Assembly (NCBI GenBank): GCA_011754535.1
Contig: JAAQVN010000001.1
Span: 4,030,001 to 4,094,000 of the forward strand
Length of the DNA: 64,000 nt
Source of the DNA: Enterobacter asburiae
GTDB lineage: Bacteria; Pseudomonadota; Gammaproteobacteria; Enterobacterales; Enterobacteriaceae
Direction: 5' to 3'
This document shows, in pieces, positions 1-9,465 of this stretch. A program made the translations under genes and the position numbers. The first letter of the stretch is position 1, and every line of letters begins with the position of its first letter. The notes under the pieces are model-generated. The model had not been told where the DNA came from. It saw only the letters and a list, made by a program, of their open reading frames with translations, and ran no database searches.

Positions 1-92
1 CATTGTAAAACACGTATCCGAACTCTGTATGACAAGGTTCGGCGAAACCACGAGAAAACTCTTGTATTAACAAGAGCGCCCTTGTTCAGTTT

Positions 93-236
93 TCACAAAG
101 CGTGACCGGCCCTGGAATCCTGAGAAGCGCCGAGATGGGTATAACATCGGCAGGTTTGCAGACTAGAAATGCGGGTTGCGGGAATCAATTGCGCGCCAGA
201 ACGGCAGCGCTGAATTAGCGGAAAACGATGGTTCAT
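93..236 (-). CDS. Possible 47-residue leader peptide upstream of speA
   Basis: A short reading frame begins with ATG eight bases after a near-perfect Shine-Dalgarno sequence (GGAGGTGAT) and runs 47 codons to TGA. The predicted peptide starts MNHRFPLIQRCRSG and is rich in Arg, Ser and Cys. In E. coli speA lies beyond this edge of the window on the same strand, so this would be an upstream ORF in the speA leader. Downstream there are two inverted repeats (CTCTTGT/ACAAGAG at 63-80 and CCGAAC/GTTCGG at about 17-42). It does not match the YqgB peptide I recall from E. coli. The ribosome-binding site is the main support; translation is not shown. Confidence 0.35.
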   Translation of the reverse strand: MNHRFPLIQRCRSGAQLIPATRISSLQTCRCYTHLGASQDSRAGHAL

Positions 237-304
237 TATCTCGTATCACCTCCACGGCCGCCTCTGCTGAAACGGACCCCAAGCCAAAGCTAAAAGTTCA
301 CTGC

Positions 305-559
305 TTAACCCGGCTGGAAGTGGCGACACGATGAGGTCATCGAGCGCTTTTTTTGTATGAGCCGCGCGCCGCGTTTTATACCGAGAAGGGGGCTAAAAAG
401 CAAAACAAAAATGCGCGGGTTGCCAGCGCCGTCAGGAAAAATTTCCAGCAGACATTTCAACGCAGTGAGAGATGAATCAAAAAAAACTGGAAATCGGGCG
501 AAGAAGTGACCTAAAATAGCCATCCAGATGTTAATCCATCTATACTGATTAACACTCAT
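305..559 (-). CDS. yqgD: YqgD-like small hydrophobic protein
   Basis: An 84-residue frame starting MSVNQYRWINIWMAILGHFF lies between speA (outside the window) and metK, where E. coli annotates yqgD, a small putative membrane protein. The N-terminal half is hydrophobic and aromatic-rich, compatible with one or two weak membrane segments; the C-terminus is basic. It runs antisense to the metK upstream region and its start codon overlaps the candidate MetJ boxes. The assignment rests on position and partial recollection of the family. Expression of yqgD is poorly supported in E. coli, so it may be a spurious frame. Confidence 0.4.
   Translation of the reverse strand: MSVNQYRWINIWMAILGHFFARFPVFFDSSLTALKCLLEIFPDGAGNPRIFVLLFSPLLGIKRGARLIQKKRSMTSSCRHFQPG
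526..549 (+). promoter_or_regulatory. Candidate tandem MetJ boxes upstream of metK
   Basis: Three consecutive 8-bp units, AGATGTTA, ATCCATCT and ATACTGAT, partly match the met box AGACGTCT (about 5, 5 and 4 of 8 bases). They lie about 115-135 bp before the metK start. metK is a MetJ-SAM repressed gene in E. coli, so an operator is expected here. The match is weak for each single box. Confidence 0.4.
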
Positions 560-661
560 ACTGCCAGTGTCAAAAACCTGCAGGCCTTGGTAGAATTATC
601 TCCTTTGGCTATTCCACACAGCAGCTTGAGCTAACCAAATTCCTCTTAGGTGAAATAAAAC

Positions 662-1816
662 ATGGCAAAACACCTGTTTACGTCCGAGTCCGTATCAGAA
701 GGACATCCTGATAAAATTGCTGACCAAATCTCCGATGCGGTGCTGGATGCGATCCTGGCGCAGGATCCTAAAGCGCGCGTAGCGTGCGAAACCTATGTCA
801 AAACCGGCATGGTTCTGGTTGGCGGTGAGATCACCACCAGCGCATGGGTTGATATCGAAGAGATCACCCGTAACACGGTGCGTGAGATCGGCTATGTGCA
901 TTCTGATATGGGCTTTGATGCCAACTCCTGCGCGGTACTGAGCGCCATTGGCAAACAGTCTCCAGACATCAACCAGGGCGTTGACCGTGCCGATCCGCTG
1001 GAACAGGGCGCGGGCGACCAGGGCCTGATGTTCGGTTATGCAACCAACGAAACCGACGTGCTGATGCCGGCACCTGTGACCTACGCACACCGTCTGGTGC
1101 AGCGTCAGGCTGAAGTGCGTAAAAACGGCACCCTGCCGTGGCTGCGACCGGATGCGAAAAGCCAGGTAACCTTCCAGTACGACGACGGCAAAATTGTCGG
1201 CATCGATGCGGTGGTACTGTCTACTCAGCATGCCGAAGATATCGATCAGAAATCCCTGCAGGAAGCAGTGATGGAAGAGATCATCAAGCCGGTTCTGCCG
1301 ACCGAATGGCTGAGCTCCGCGACCAAATTCTTCATCAACCCAACCGGACGCTTCGTTATCGGCGGCCCAATGGGCGACTGCGGCCTGACCGGTCGTAAAA
1401 TCATCGTTGATACCTACGGCGGCATGGCCCGTCACGGCGGTGGTGCGTTCTCCGGTAAAGACCCGTCTAAAGTTGACCGTTCTGCGGCGTACGCAGCACG
1501 TTATGTGGCGAAAAACATCGTTGCTGCCGGCCTGGCCGACCGCTGTGAGATCCAGGTTTCCTACGCCATCGGCGTGGCTGAGCCAACCTCCATCATGGTT
1601 GAAACTTTCGGTACCGAGAAAGTGCCTTCAGAACAGCTGACCCTGCTGGTGCGCGAGTTCTTCGACCTGCGTCCATACGGCCTGATTCAGATGCTGGATC
1701 TGCTGCATCCAATCTACCAGGAAACCGCGGCGTACGGTCACTTTGGTCGTGAACATTTCCCATGGGAAAAAACCGACAAAGCCGCTCTGCTGCGTGAAGC
1801 TGCCGGTCTGAAATAA
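662..1816 (+). CDS. metK: S-adenosylmethionine synthetase MetK
   Basis: The enzyme makes S-adenosylmethionine from methionine and ATP, releasing phosphate and pyrophosphate, in the cytosol. The 384-residue length is that of E. coli MetK. Visible signatures are the N-terminal GHPDK (residues 14-18), the methionine adenosyltransferase signature [12 protein letters not shown] (116-127) and the glycine-rich phosphate loop GGGAFSGKD (259-267). It is transcribed alone: candidate MetJ boxes precede it and a strong terminator follows. The neighbours galP downstream and speA upstream (outside the window) match E. coli order. metC at 59433 carries clearer MetJ boxes, so the two genes probably share methionine repression. 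Confidence 0.98.
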   Translation: MAKHLFTSESVSEGHPDKIADQISDAVLDAILAQDPKARVACETYVKTGMVLVGGEITTSAWVDIEEITRNTVREIGYVHSDMGFDANSCAVLSAIGKQSPDINQGVDRADPLEQGAGDQGLMFGYATNETDVLMPAPVTYAHRLVQRQAEVRKNGTLPWLRPDAKSQVTFQYDDGKIVGIDAVVLSTQHAEDIDQKSLQEAVMEEIIKPVLPTEWLSSATKFFINPTGRFVIGGPMGDCGLTGRKIIVDTYGGMARHGGGAFSGKDPSKVDRSAAYAARYVAKNIVAAGLADRCEIQVSYAIGVAEPTSIMVETFGTEKVPSEQLTLLVREFFDLRPYGLIQMLDLLHPIYQETAAYGHFGREHFPWEKTDKAALLREAAGLK

Positions 1817-1838
1817 TCGACTGACGCGCGCTTTAGAC

Positions 1839-1866
1839 AGGCCAGCCTTTGTGCTGGCCTTTTTTA
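1839..1866 (+). terminator. Rho-independent terminator of metK
   Basis: An 8-bp perfect stem, AGGCCAGC/GCTGGCCT, with a six-base loop is followed directly by a run of six T. It starts 22 bases after the metK stop codon. Confidence 0.9.
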
Positions 1867-1894
1867 TATCGGGTGCCGGCCAAAAGCCGCGCGA

Positions 1895-1910
1895 CTGGAA
1901 CCGATTACAC
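1895..1910. promoter_or_regulatory. GalR/GalS operator, distal
   Basis: The 16-mer CTGGAACCGATTACAC has a perfect right half of the gal operator consensus (GTGNAANCGNTTNCAC). Its centre is 182 bp from the proximal operator, suggesting repression by looping between two GalR or GalS dimers, as known for gal operons. Confidence 0.7.
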
Positions 1911-2076
1911 CGCACCGAATATATTCTGCTTTCAGAATATTCTCTTTGCATGATCGCCTTTCTTCTGCTGTTACATTTCCTTTCAGTTAAGTCTGAAATG
2001 TATTCTTTCGCGATGCATATCACCTCATTTACCTCTATATTTTCAAAGCTTTAATTTTATTTACGGTTACAGGTTA

Positions 2077-2092
2077 GTGTAACCGATTACAC
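2077..2092. promoter_or_regulatory. GalR/GalS operator, proximal to galP
   Basis: GTGTAACCGATTACAC is a nearly perfect palindrome matching the gal operator consensus. It abuts the CRP site and lies about 85 bp upstream of the galP start codon. Confidence 0.85.
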
Positions 2093-2095
2093 CAA

Positions 2096-2111
2096 TGTGA
2101 TTAATCTCACA
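2096..2111. promoter_or_regulatory. CRP-cAMP binding site upstream of galP
   Basis: TGTGA-N6-TCACA with six spacer bases is an exact match to the CRP core. It lies three bases from the proximal gal operator, so catabolite activation and galactose-responsive repression are integrated here. Confidence 0.88.
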
Positions 2112-2176
2112 TCTTTTTATGGGTCGCTCACCTACCCTAAACATCAATAAAACTGATAACCCAACTGGAGGGCATA

Positions 2177-3574
2177 ATGCCTGACAATAAAAAACAGGGG
2201 CGTACGTCCAACAAGGCGATGACATTCTTCGTCTGCTTCCTCGCCGCCCTAGCAGGATTACTCTTTGGCCTGGATATCGGCGTCATTGCCGGCGCTCTTC
2301 CCTTCATCGCAGACGAATTCCAGATTAACGCGCATACCCAGGAATGGGTGGTCAGCTCCATGATGTTCGGTGCGGCCGTTGGGGCCGTCGGCAGCGGCTG
2401 GCTCTCCTTCAAGCTCGGACGTAAAAAGAGCCTCATGATCGGTGCGATCCTCTTCGTCGCCGGTTCCCTCTTCTCTGCAGCCGCCCCTAACGTTGAAGTG
2501 CTTATCCTTTCCCGTGTGCTGCTGGGCCTGGCCGTGGGCGTAGCGTCATACACCGCCCCGCTCTACCTCTCTGAAATTGCGCCGGAGAAAATCCGCGGCA
2601 GCATGATTTCCATGTACCAGCTGATGATCACCATCGGTATTCTTGGTGCTTACCTGTCCGATACCGCGTTCAGCTACAGCGGCGCATGGCGCTGGATGCT
2701 CGGCGTGATCATCATTCCGGCCATTCTGCTGCTGATTGGCGTCTTCTTCCTGCCGGACAGCCCGCGCTGGTTTGCCGCCAAACGCCGCTTCGTCGATGCC
2801 GAACGCGTGCTGCTTCGCCTGCGCGATACCAGCGCTGAAGCGAAAAACGAGCTGGAAGAGATCCGCGAAAGCCTGAAGGTAAAACAGTCCGGCTGGGCGC
2901 TGTTTAAAGAGAACAGCAACTTCCGCCGTGCGGTGTTCCTCGGCGTGCTGCTGCAGGTGATGCAGCAGTTCACCGGGATGAACGTCATCATGTACTACGC
3001 GCCAAAAATCTTTGAGCTGGCGGGCTACACCAACACCACCGAGCAGATGTGGGGCACCGTTATTGTCGGCCTGACCAACGTGCTGGCGACCTTTATCGCC
3101 ATCGGCCTGGTGGATCGCTGGGGGCGTAAGCCTACTCTGACGCTGGGCTTCCTGGTCATGGCGATCGGCATGGGCGTGCTGGGCACCATGATGCATGTGG
3201 GCATTCACTCTCCAACCGCCCAGTACTTCGCGGTAGGGATGCTGCTGATGTTTATCGTCGGGTTTGCGATGAGCGCCGGCCCGCTGATTTGGGTGCTGTG
3301 CTCGGAGATCCAGCCGCTGAAAGGGCGTGACTTTGGTATCACCTGCTCTACCGCGACCAACTGGATTGCCAATATGATCGTCGGCGCGACGTTCCTGACC
3401 ATGCTCAACACCCTGGGCAATGCGAACACCTTCTGGGTCTACGCCGGTTTGAATATCTTCTTTATTGTTCTGACTATCTGGCTGGTTCCAGAAACTAAGC
3501 ACGTTTCACTGGAACACATTGAACGTAACCTGATGAAAGGTCGTCCGCTGCGCGAAATCGGCGCACACGACTGA
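2177..3574 (+). CDS. galP: Galactose:proton symporter GalP
   Basis: This is an inner-membrane sugar porter of the major facilitator superfamily, importing galactose (and glucose) with protons. The 465-residue length matches E. coli GalP. Family marks are the N-terminal helix ending in [18 protein letters not shown], the PDSPRW motif at the end of helix 6, [12 protein letters not shown] in helix 7, a duplicated D-R-x-G-R-x/K loop and the C-terminal PETKHV motif. Twelve hydrophobic segments are evident, with a long central cytoplasmic loop after PDSPRW. A GGAGG ribosome-binding site lies 8 bases before ATG. The upstream gal operators and CRP site independently support the identity. Confidence 0.97.
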   Translation: MPDNKKQGRTSNKAMTFFVCFLAALAGLLFGLDIGVIAGALPFIADEFQINAHTQEWVVSSMMFGAAVGAVGSGWLSFKLGRKKSLMIGAILFVAGSLFSAAAPNVEVLILSRVLLGLAVGVASYTAPLYLSEIAPEKIRGSMISMYQLMITIGILGAYLSDTAFSYSGAWRWMLGVIIIPAILLLIGVFFLPDSPRWFAAKRRFVDAERVLLRLRDTSAEAKNELEEIRESLKVKQSGWALFKENSNFRRAVFLGVLLQVMQQFTGMNVIMYYAPKIFELAGYTNTTEQMWGTVIVGLTNVLATFIAIGLVDRWGRKPTLTLGFLVMAIGMGVLGTMMHVGIHSPTAQYFAVGMLLMFIVGFAMSAGPLIWVLCSEIQPLKGRDFGITCSTATNWIANMIVGATFLTMLNTLGNANTFWVYAGLNIFFIVLTIWLVPETKHVSLEHIERNLMKGRPLREIGAHD

Positions 3575-3582
3575 TCCTCATT

Positions 3583-3612
3583 GCGGGAGGCGCCTCTTGC
3601 GCCTCCCCGCTT
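3583..3612 (+). terminator. Hairpin after galP
   Basis: A GC-rich inverted repeat (GGAGGCGC/GCGCCTCC, loop CTCTT) follows the galP stop. The T run after it is weak, so it may be an attenuator or an imperfect terminator before sprT. Confidence 0.5.
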
Positions 3613-3633
3613 CCCGCTTTATGCTCTGCTCCT

Positions 3634-4131
3634 ATGAAAGCTCCCCGTCTCCCCATCGCCATTCAGCAAGCCGTTATGCGCAGCCTGCGGGAAAAACTCG
3701 CTCAGGCGAATCTGAAGCTCGGCCGCAACTATCCTGAACCGAAGCTGGTCTATCAGCAGCGCGGTACCGCGGCAGGCACCGCCTGGCTGGAATCATACGA
3801 GATCCGCCTTAACCCGGTGCTGATGATGGAAAACCAGCAGGCGTTTATTGAGGAAGTGGTACCGCACGAGCTGGCGCATCTGCTGGTGTGGAAACACTTC
3901 GGACGCGTCGCGCCGCACGGGAAAGAGTGGAAGTGGATGATGGAGGCGGTGCTTGGGGTTCCGGCGCGCCGCACCCATCAGTTCGAGCTGGAATCAGTGC
4001 GCCGCAATACCTTCCCCTACCGCTGCCAGTGCCAGCAGCACCAGCTTACCGTCCGCCGCCATAATCGCGTGGTGCGCGGTGAAGCGACCTACCGCTGCGT
4101 CAAATGCGGCGAACCGCTGGTCGCGGAGTAA
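3634..4131 (+). CDS. sprT: SprT family zinc metalloprotease-like protein
   Basis: The 165-residue protein carries the zinc protease motif HELAH (H78, E79, H82) with a third possible ligand in the following [12 protein letters not shown] segment. It ends in a C-terminal zinc ribbon with cysteines at 131, 133, 155 and 158. This is the bacterial SprT architecture, related to the eukaryotic SPRTN DNA-protein crosslink protease; the bacterial substrate is not settled. It sits between galP and endA as in E. coli. An ATG at 3634 gives the family length. The product is cytosolic, with no signal peptide. Confidence 0.93.
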   Translation: MKAPRLPIAIQQAVMRSLREKLAQANLKLGRNYPEPKLVYQQRGTAAGTAWLESYEIRLNPVLMMENQQAFIEEVVPHELAHLLVWKHFGRVAPHGKEWKWMMEAVLGVPARRTHQFELESVRRNTFPYRCQCQQHQLTVRRHNRVVRGEATYRCVKCGEPLVAE

Positions 4132-4225
4132 TCGCCTGAACTTTCAGGAACTTTCCTGATCTGACTGATTGCATACGGGAACAACATTCGTTACGTTGCG
4201 GGCTCGTTTTGACACGGAGTGTAAG

Positions 4226-4933
4226 ATGTCCCGTAATTTCTCTCTCGCGGTCGCTTTTCTGACGACGGCGCTTTCCGGCCAGGCAATGGCCGACGGTATC
4301 AACAGTTTTTCCCAGGCCAAGGCAGCAGGCGTGAAGGTGAACGCCGATGTGCCGGGCGATTTCTACTGCGGCTGCAAAATTAACTGGCAGGGCAAAAAAG
4401 GGGTCGTTGACCTTGAGTCATGCGGCTATAAGGTGCGTAAAAACGAAAACCGCGCCAGCCGCATCGAATGGGAGCATGTCGTTCCGGCCTGGCAGTTTGG
4501 CCACCAGCGACAGTGCTGGCAGGACGGCGGACGTAAAAACTGTGCCAAAGATCCGGTATATCGCCAGATGGAAAGCGATATGCATAACCTGCAACCTGCG
4601 GTTGGTGAAGTGAACGGCGACCGCGGTAACTTTATGTACAGCCAGTGGAACGGCGGCGAAGGCCAGTACGGCCAGTGCGGCATGAAGGTGGATTTTAAAG
4701 AGAAAGTCGCCGAGCCCCCTGCCCGCGCGCGCGGCAGCATCGCCCGCACCTACTTCTATATGCGTGACCGTTATGACCTCAACCTTTCCCGCCAGCAGAC
4801 GCAGCTGTTCAACGCCTGGGACAAGCAGTATCCGGTGACGGAATGGGAATGCCAGCGCGACGAACGCATTGCCAGAGTCCAGGGGAATCATAACCCGTAC
4901 GTCCAGCGGGCTTGCCAGGCGCAAAAGAGCTAA
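4226..4933 (+). CDS. endA: Periplasmic DNA-specific endonuclease I
   Basis: This is the nonspecific periplasmic endonuclease that cleaves double-stranded DNA. The chosen ATG at 4226 follows GGAG and gives 235 residues, the E. coli length; an upstream in-frame ATG at 4169 would add 19 residues before the signal peptide and has no evident ribosome-binding site. The signal peptide is [22 protein letters not shown], with cleavage after AMA. The mature protein shows the endonuclease I core with the conserved [12 protein letters not shown] histidine region, the [17 protein letters not shown] segment and several cysteines for periplasmic disulfides. Gene order sprT-endA-rsmE is conserved. Confidence 0.95.
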   Translation: MSRNFSLAVAFLTTALSGQAMADGINSFSQAKAAGVKVNADVPGDFYCGCKINWQGKKGVVDLESCGYKVRKNENRASRIEWEHVVPAWQFGHQRQCWQDGGRKNCAKDPVYRQMESDMHNLQPAVGEVNGDRGNFMYSQWNGGEGQYGQCGMKVDFKEKVAEPPARARGSIARTYFYMRDRYDLNLSRQQTQLFNAWDKQYPVTEWECQRDERIARVQGNHNPYVQRACQAQKS

Positions 4934-4984
4934 CCTACACTACGGCAATTCGCTTATATCGCATGACATATGGAATTTTTGACT

Positions 4985-5716
4985 ATGCGCATTCCCCGCA
5001 TTTACCACCCTGAACTGATTACCGCAGGCCGCGAAATCGCCCTGTCTGACGACGCCGTTAACCACGTTGGCCGCGTGCTGCGCATGGGGGCAGGCCAGGC
5101 AATACAGCTGTTCGATGGCTCTAATCAGGTTTTCGACGCGGAAATCACGCGGGCGGATAAAAAAAGCGTGCATGTAAATGTCTTGCGCGGTGAAGTGGAC
5201 GACCGTGAATCGCCGCTGCACATCCACCTTGGGCAGGTGATGTCGCGCGGGGAAAAGATGGAGTTCACCATTCAAAAATCCATTGAGCTGGGCGTAAGCC
5301 TCATTACGCCACTTTTTTCCGAGCGCTGTGGCGTTAAACTGGATGCTGAACGTCTGAATAAAAAGATCCAGCAGTGGCAGAAAATTGCCATTGCGGCCTG
5401 CGAACAGAGCGGCCGCAACCGAATCCCGGAGATCCGCCCGGCAATGGATCTGGAGGACTGGTGTGCAGAAGAAGAGAGCGGGCTGAAGCTCAATCTTCAT
5501 CCGCGCGCCAGCGCCAGCATCAATACGCTGCCGCTGCCCGTCGAGCGCGTTCGGCTGCTGATTGGCCCCGAAGGTGGGCTGTCGGCGGACGAAATTGCGA
5601 TGACGGCGCGCTACCAGTTTACTGATATTCTGTTGGGACCTCGCGTTCTGCGCACTGAGACAACGGCACTCACGGCCATCACCGCGCTACAGGTGCGGTT
5701 TGGCGACCTGGGTTGA
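4985..5716 (+). CDS. rsmE: 16S rRNA m3U1498 methyltransferase RsmE
   Basis: RsmE methylates N3 of U1498 in 16S rRNA within the assembled 30S subunit, using SAM. The start at 4985 ([10 protein letters not shown]) gives 243 residues, as in E. coli; the in-frame start 15 bases upstream is less likely. The N-terminal PUA-like part includes [13 protein letters not shown]. The C-terminal SPOUT methyltransferase knot shows [13 protein letters not shown] and [16 protein letters not shown], the SAM-binding signature. Only 19 bases separate it from gshB, so the two are probably cotranscribed. Confidence 0.96.
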   Translation: MRIPRIYHPELITAGREIALSDDAVNHVGRVLRMGAGQAIQLFDGSNQVFDAEITRADKKSVHVNVLRGEVDDRESPLHIHLGQVMSRGEKMEFTIQKSIELGVSLITPLFSERCGVKLDAERLNKKIQQWQKIAIAACEQSGRNRIPEIRPAMDLEDWCAEEESGLKLNLHPRASASINTLPLPVERVRLLIGPEGGLSADEIAMTARYQFTDILLGPRVLRTETTALTAITALQVRFGDLG

Positions 5717-5735
5717 AGTATTAACGGAGAAGAAC

Positions 5736-6683
5736 ATGATAAAGCTCGGCATCGTGATGGATCCCATCGCAAACATTAACATCAAAAAAGATTCCAGCTT
5801 CGCTATGCTGCTGGAAGCGCAGCGTCGCGGCTATGAGCTCCACTATATGGAGATGAACGATCTTTACCTGATCAACGGTGAAGCCCGCGCGCGCACCCGC
5901 ATCGTTAACGTCGAGCAGGACTACGACAAATGGTACGAGTTTGGCACCGAGCAGGACTTTGCCCTGGCCGACCTCAACGTGATCCTGATGCGTAAAGATC
6001 CGCCGTTCGATACCGAATATATCTACTCCACCTACATCCTTGAGCGTGCCGAAGAGAAAGGGACGCTTATCGTCAACAAGCCGCAGAGCCTGCGCGACTG
6101 CAACGAGAAGCTCTACACCGCCTGGTTCTCTGACCTGACGCCGGAAACGCTGGTGACCCGCAGCAAAGCGCAGCTGAAAGAATTCTGGCAGAAGCACGGC
6201 GACATCATCATGAAGCCGCTGGACGGCATGGGCGGCGCATCTATCTTCCGCGTGAAGGAAGGCGATCCGAACATCGGCGTGATTGCCGAAACGCTGACCG
6301 AACTGGGTACCCGTTACTGCATGGCGCAGAACTATCTGCCTGCCATTAAAGATGGCGACAAACGCGTGCTGGTTGTAGACGGCGAGCCGGTGCCTTACTG
6401 CCTCGCGCGTATTCCGCAGGGTGGCGAAACCCGCGGTAATCTGGCGGCCGGTGGTCGTGGTGAACCCCGTCCGCTGACCGAAAGCGACTGGGAAATTGCC
6501 CGCCGCGTCGGCCCTACGCTGAAAGCCAAAGGCCTGATCTTCGTTGGCCTGGATATCATCGGCGATCGCCTGACTGAAGTGAACGTCACCAGCCCAACCT
6601 GCATTCGCGAAATCGAAGCGGAGTTCCCGATCTCGATCACCGGAATGCTGATGGACGCGATCGAAAAACGTTTACAGAAATAA
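5736..6683 (+). CDS. gshB: Glutathione synthetase GshB
   Basis: GshB joins gamma-glutamylcysteine and glycine with ATP to form glutathione. The start at 5736 ([11 protein letters not shown]) follows an ACGGAGAAG ribosome-binding site and gives 315 residues, the E. coli length. The ATP-grasp fold is indicated by [13 protein letters not shown], the glycine-rich loop around [19 protein letters not shown] and the C-terminal [13 protein letters not shown] metal-binding segment. The gene for glutathionylspermidine synthesis (gss) lies 40 kb away in the same window. A terminator follows. Confidence 0.97.
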   Translation: MIKLGIVMDPIANINIKKDSSFAMLLEAQRRGYELHYMEMNDLYLINGEARARTRIVNVEQDYDKWYEFGTEQDFALADLNVILMRKDPPFDTEYIYSTYILERAEEKGTLIVNKPQSLRDCNEKLYTAWFSDLTPETLVTRSKAQLKEFWQKHGDIIMKPLDGMGGASIFRVKEGDPNIGVIAETLTELGTRYCMAQNYLPAIKDGDKRVLVVDGEPVPYCLARIPQGGETRGNLAAGGRGEPRPLTESDWEIARRVGPTLKAKGLIFVGLDIIGDRLTEVNVTSPTCIREIEAEFPISITGMLMDAIEKRLQK

Positions 6684-6688
6684 TCTGT

Positions 6689-6732
6689 GACAGCGCCCGG
6701 GTTTATCCCCATACTGGGCGCTGTCGCTTTTT
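6689..6732 (+). terminator. Rho-independent terminator of gshB
   Basis: A perfect 10-bp stem GACAGCGCCC/GGGCGCTGTC, 17-base loop, is followed by GCTTTTT. It begins 5 bases after the gshB stop and separates it from yqgE. Confidence 0.85.
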
Positions 6733-6757
6733 AAACCAGGAAACAGTACCTCTGACA

Positions 6758-7318
6758 ATGAATTTACAGCATCACTTTCTTATTGCCATGCCTGCTCTCC
6801 AGGATCCGATTTTTCGCCGCGCCGTGGTTTATATTTGTGAATACAATGAAGACGGCGCAATGGGCATTATCATCAATAAGCCGCTGGAAAACCTGCAGGT
6901 TGAAGGGATTCTGGACAAGCTGAAAATCTCGGCTGAAGAGCGCCTGCCGGAAATTCGGCTTGATAAACCGGTGATGCTGGGTGGACCTCTTGCAGAAGAT
7001 CGCGGCTTTATTCTGCATACCCCGCCGGTTTTCTCGTCCAGCATTCGCATCTCCGACAACACCGTGATCACGACCTCGCGCGACGTACTTGAGACGCTGG
7101 GTACCGCAGAGCAGCCTTCTGAGGTGCTGGTGGCGCTGGGCTATTCGTCGTGGGAAAAAGGCCAGCTTGAGCAAGAGATCCTCGATAACGCCTGGCTTAC
7201 CGCACCTGCGGACATGAATATTCTGTTTAAAACCCCGATAGCCGATCGCTGGCGTGACGCGGCAAAGCTGATTGGCATTGATATTCTGACCATGCCAGGC
7301 GTAGCGGGGCACGCCTGA
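6758..7318 (+). CDS. yqgE: YqgE, AlgH/UPF0301 family protein
   Basis: The 186-residue protein matches the AlgH/YqgE family along its length: it starts [19 protein letters not shown] and has the family segments [24 protein letters not shown] and [15 protein letters not shown]. AlgH was named for an effect on alginate in Pseudomonas, but the biochemical role is unknown. Its stop codon overlaps the ruvX start (TGATG), implying translational coupling. The conserved pairing with ruvX hints at a nucleic-acid or housekeeping function. Confidence 0.93.
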   Translation: MNLQHHFLIAMPALQDPIFRRAVVYICEYNEDGAMGIIINKPLENLQVEGILDKLKISAEERLPEIRLDKPVMLGGPLAEDRGFILHTPPVFSSSIRISDNTVITTSRDVLETLGTAEQPSEVLVALGYSSWEKGQLEQEILDNAWLTAPADMNILFKTPIADRWRDAAKLIGIDILTMPGVAGHA

Positions 7319-7734
7319 TGAGCGGAACACTTCTGGCCTTCGATTTTGGCACCAAAAGCATTGGCGTTGCCGTGGGTCAGCGCATCACCGGTACCGCGCG
7401 TCCGCTCACGGCCCTGAAGGCCAACGACGGCACGCCAGACTGGAATCTTATCGAACGTCTGCTCAAAGAGTGGCAGCCGGATGACGTTATCGTTGGGCTG
7501 CCGCTGAACATGGACGGCACGGAACAGCCGCTGACCGCCCGGGCGCGTAAGTTTGCCAATAAAATCCATGGCCGCTTTGGCGTCTCCGTGAAGCTTCACG
7601 ACGAGCGTCTCAGCACCGTCGAAGCGCGTGCAGGCCTGTTTGAGCACGGCGGCTTCCGGGCGCTCAACAAGGGCAGCGTGGACTCCGCTTCAGCCGTCAT
7701 CATCCTCGAAAGCTATTTCGAACAGGGCTTTTAA
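7318..7734 (+). CDS. ruvX: RuvX/YqgF, Holliday junction resolvase-like 16S rRNA processing nuclease
   Basis: The 138-residue protein has an RNase H-like fold, with the catalytic Asp in [27 protein letters not shown] in the middle and [10 protein letters not shown] near the end. In E. coli YqgF is essential and takes part in 16S rRNA 5' processing; a Holliday-junction resolvase role has also been proposed. It is translationally coupled to yqgE. It converges on yggR with a 10-base gap. Confidence 0.95.
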   Translation: MSGTLLAFDFGTKSIGVAVGQRITGTARPLTALKANDGTPDWNLIERLLKEWQPDDVIVGLPLNMDGTEQPLTARARKFANKIHGRFGVSVKLHDERLSTVEARAGLFEHGGFRALNKGSVDSASAVIILESYFEQGF

Positions 7735-7744
7735 ACGAAGGGGG

Positions 7745-8725
7745 CTACAGCCGCCCCTGTGCCCGTCTCTCCGCCAGGCTCTGGTCAAAGTTCTGCATTC
7801 CTGCCTGCTGGCCGGTTTGAATAATGCCGGGCAACTGCCACGTTTTTCCTTCACGAATAAGATTCGCCGCCGCTGCGGTGTTCACCAGCAGTTCATACAA
7901 CGCGACGCGCCCGCCCTGCAGATCGGGAAGCAGCTTTTGCGCCAGCACCGCCCGCAGGCTGCCGGCCAGCTGGTTACGCACCGGATCTTTCTCCTGCGCC
8001 GGGAACGTATCGACCAGCCGTTCAATTGCCTGCGATGCCCCGCGAGTGTGGAGCGTCGCCAGCACCAGATGCCCGGTCTCCGCCGCCGTCAGCGCCAGGC
8101 GGATTGTTTCGCTGTCGCGCAGCTCACCCAGTAAAATAACGTCCGGGTCCTCGCGTAATGCACTGCGCAGCGCCTCCACAAATGATGGACTGTGCTGGCC
8201 TATCTCCCGCTGCTGAATCAGGCAACGTTCACTCTGGTATATAAACTCCACCGGATCTTCGAGCGTGAGGATGTGGCCGTCAGTATGGCGGTTGAGAAAA
8301 TCGACCATTGCGGCCAGCGTGGTGGATTTGCCGCTGCCGGTCGCTCCCGTTACCAGAACCAACCCGTTGTCGCTGGACAAGAGTTCGGGAATGGCCCGCG
8401 GCACACCCAGCGAGGAAAGCTGCGGACAGGTGCGCGGCAACAGCCGCAGAGTGACGGATATCCCCTTCATCTGCTTAAACGCGCTCCCGCGCAGACGCTG
8501 GTCTTCCGCCACCGTCACGGCAAAATCGACCTGCCCGTTTGCCCACCAGGTTCCCTGCTGCTCGTCGTTGAGCCAGGCTTTCAACAACGCCCCGACATCA
8601 GGCGGCGGAAACGGCGCCGGTTCAAGGCGGCCTAATCTGCGCCAACGGGGTGGCGAATCACTGCACAGGTGTAGATCGGAGACGTTATGCTTTACACTAA
8701 GGGCCACAATTTCTTCCACATCCAT
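7745..8725 (-). CDS. yggR: PilT-like twitching-motility ATPase YggR
   Basis: A 326-residue secretion ATPase of the PilT/GspE superfamily. The Walker A motif GATGSGKST is at residues 127-135, followed by the Asp box (LTLEDPVEF), the Walker B region (DPDVILLGELRDSET) and the His box (GHLVLATLHT). PilT powers type IV pilus retraction. Here no pilus genes are adjacent, so any pilus machinery it serves is elsewhere. It is divergent from yggS with a gap of only 17 bp, so its promoter must lie inside yggS coding sequence. Confidence 0.92.
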   Translation of the reverse strand: MDVEEIVALSVKHNVSDLHLCSDSPPRWRRLGRLEPAPFPPPDVGALLKAWLNDEQQGTWWANGQVDFAVTVAEDQRLRGSAFKQMKGISVTLRLLPRTCPQLSSLGVPRAIPELLSSDNGLVLVTGATGSGKSTTLAAMVDFLNRHTDGHILTLEDPVEFIYQSERCLIQQREIGQHSPSFVEALRSALREDPDVILLGELRDSETIRLALTAAETGHLVLATLHTRGASQAIERLVDTFPAQEKDPVRNQLAGSLRAVLAQKLLPDLQGGRVALYELLVNTAAAANLIREGKTWQLPGIIQTGQQAGMQNFDQSLAERRAQGRL

Positions 8726-8742
8726 AGACTACTCCTCGGAAA

Positions 8743-9444
8743 ATGAACGACATTGCGCATAACCTGGCACAGGTTCGGGACAAAATCTCAGCCGCAGCAA
8801 CGCGTTGCGGCCGTGCTTCAGAAGAAATTACGCTACTTGCAGTCAGCAAAACAAAGCCTGCGAGCGCCATCGCAGAAGCCATTGCGGCAGGCCAGCGGGC
8901 GTTTGGCGAAAACTACGTGCAGGAAGGCGTGGATAAAATTCGCTACTTCCAGGAGCAGGGTACTTCTGATCTGCAGTGGCACTTTATTGGCCCACTGCAG
9001 TCGAACAAGAGCCGTCTGGTGGCAGAGCACTTCGACTGGTGCCATACCGTTGACCGTCTGCGTATTGCCACACGCCTGAGCGACCAGCGCCCGGCAGAGA
9101 TGCCTGCGCTTAACGTGCTGATTCAGATCAACATCAGTGATGAAAACAGCAAGTCCGGCATCGCCCTGAGCGAGCTGGATGCGCTGGCCGCAGAGGTGGC
9201 CGCCCTGCCTCGCTTAACCCTGCGCGGGCTGATGGCAATTCCGGCGCCTGAGTCAAGTTATGAAAGGCAGTTTGCCGTGGCACAGCAAATGGCTGTAGCA
9301 TTTGAGGCGCTTAAAGCGCGCTATGAAACGGTAGACACGCTTTCACTGGGCATGTCGGATGATATGGAAGCCGCCATCGCGGCAGGCAGCACTATGGTGC
9401 GCATCGGCACAGCCGTTTTCGGTGCGCGCGACTACACCAAATAA
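8743..9444 (+). CDS. yggS: Pyridoxal-phosphate homeostasis protein YggS
   Basis: The 233-residue YggS (PLPBP/PROSC family) binds PLP without known catalysis and buffers free PLP and amino acid pools. It resembles the N-terminal barrel of alanine racemase. The PLP lysine lies in LLAVSKTKPASAI, and QWHFIGPLQSNKSR and SLGMSDDMEAAI are family signatures. It heads the run yggS-yggT-yggU-rdgB-hemW, spaced or overlapping as an operon. The start shares a short 17-bp divergent gap with yggR. Confidence 0.95.
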   Translation: MNDIAHNLAQVRDKISAAATRCGRASEEITLLAVSKTKPASAIAEAIAAGQRAFGENYVQEGVDKIRYFQEQGTSDLQWHFIGPLQSNKSRLVAEHFDWCHTVDRLRIATRLSDQRPAEMPALNVLIQINISDENSKSGIALSELDALAAEVAALPRLTLRGLMAIPAPESSYERQFAVAQQMAVAFEALKARYETVDTLSLGMSDDMEAAIAAGSTMVRIGTAVFGARDYTK

Positions 9445-9465
9445 TAAGGAAACCTGAGGAACGCC

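Larger units (their letters stand above)
1867..2176. other. Intergenic control region of galP
   Basis: The stretch between the metK terminator and galP holds the two gal operators and the CRP site listed separately. The rest (about 1911-2076) is AT-rich and I see no credible gene in it; the 67-codon frame across 1851-2054 begins inside the metK terminator and is not supported. Confidence 0.6.

Noticed and set aside
695..1435. Long antisense frame within metK (and similar long antisense frames in galP, citF, speC, the transporter gene and pgaB)
   Set aside because: These follow from GC-rich codon usage in well-identified genes; they have no ribosome-binding sites or known domains.
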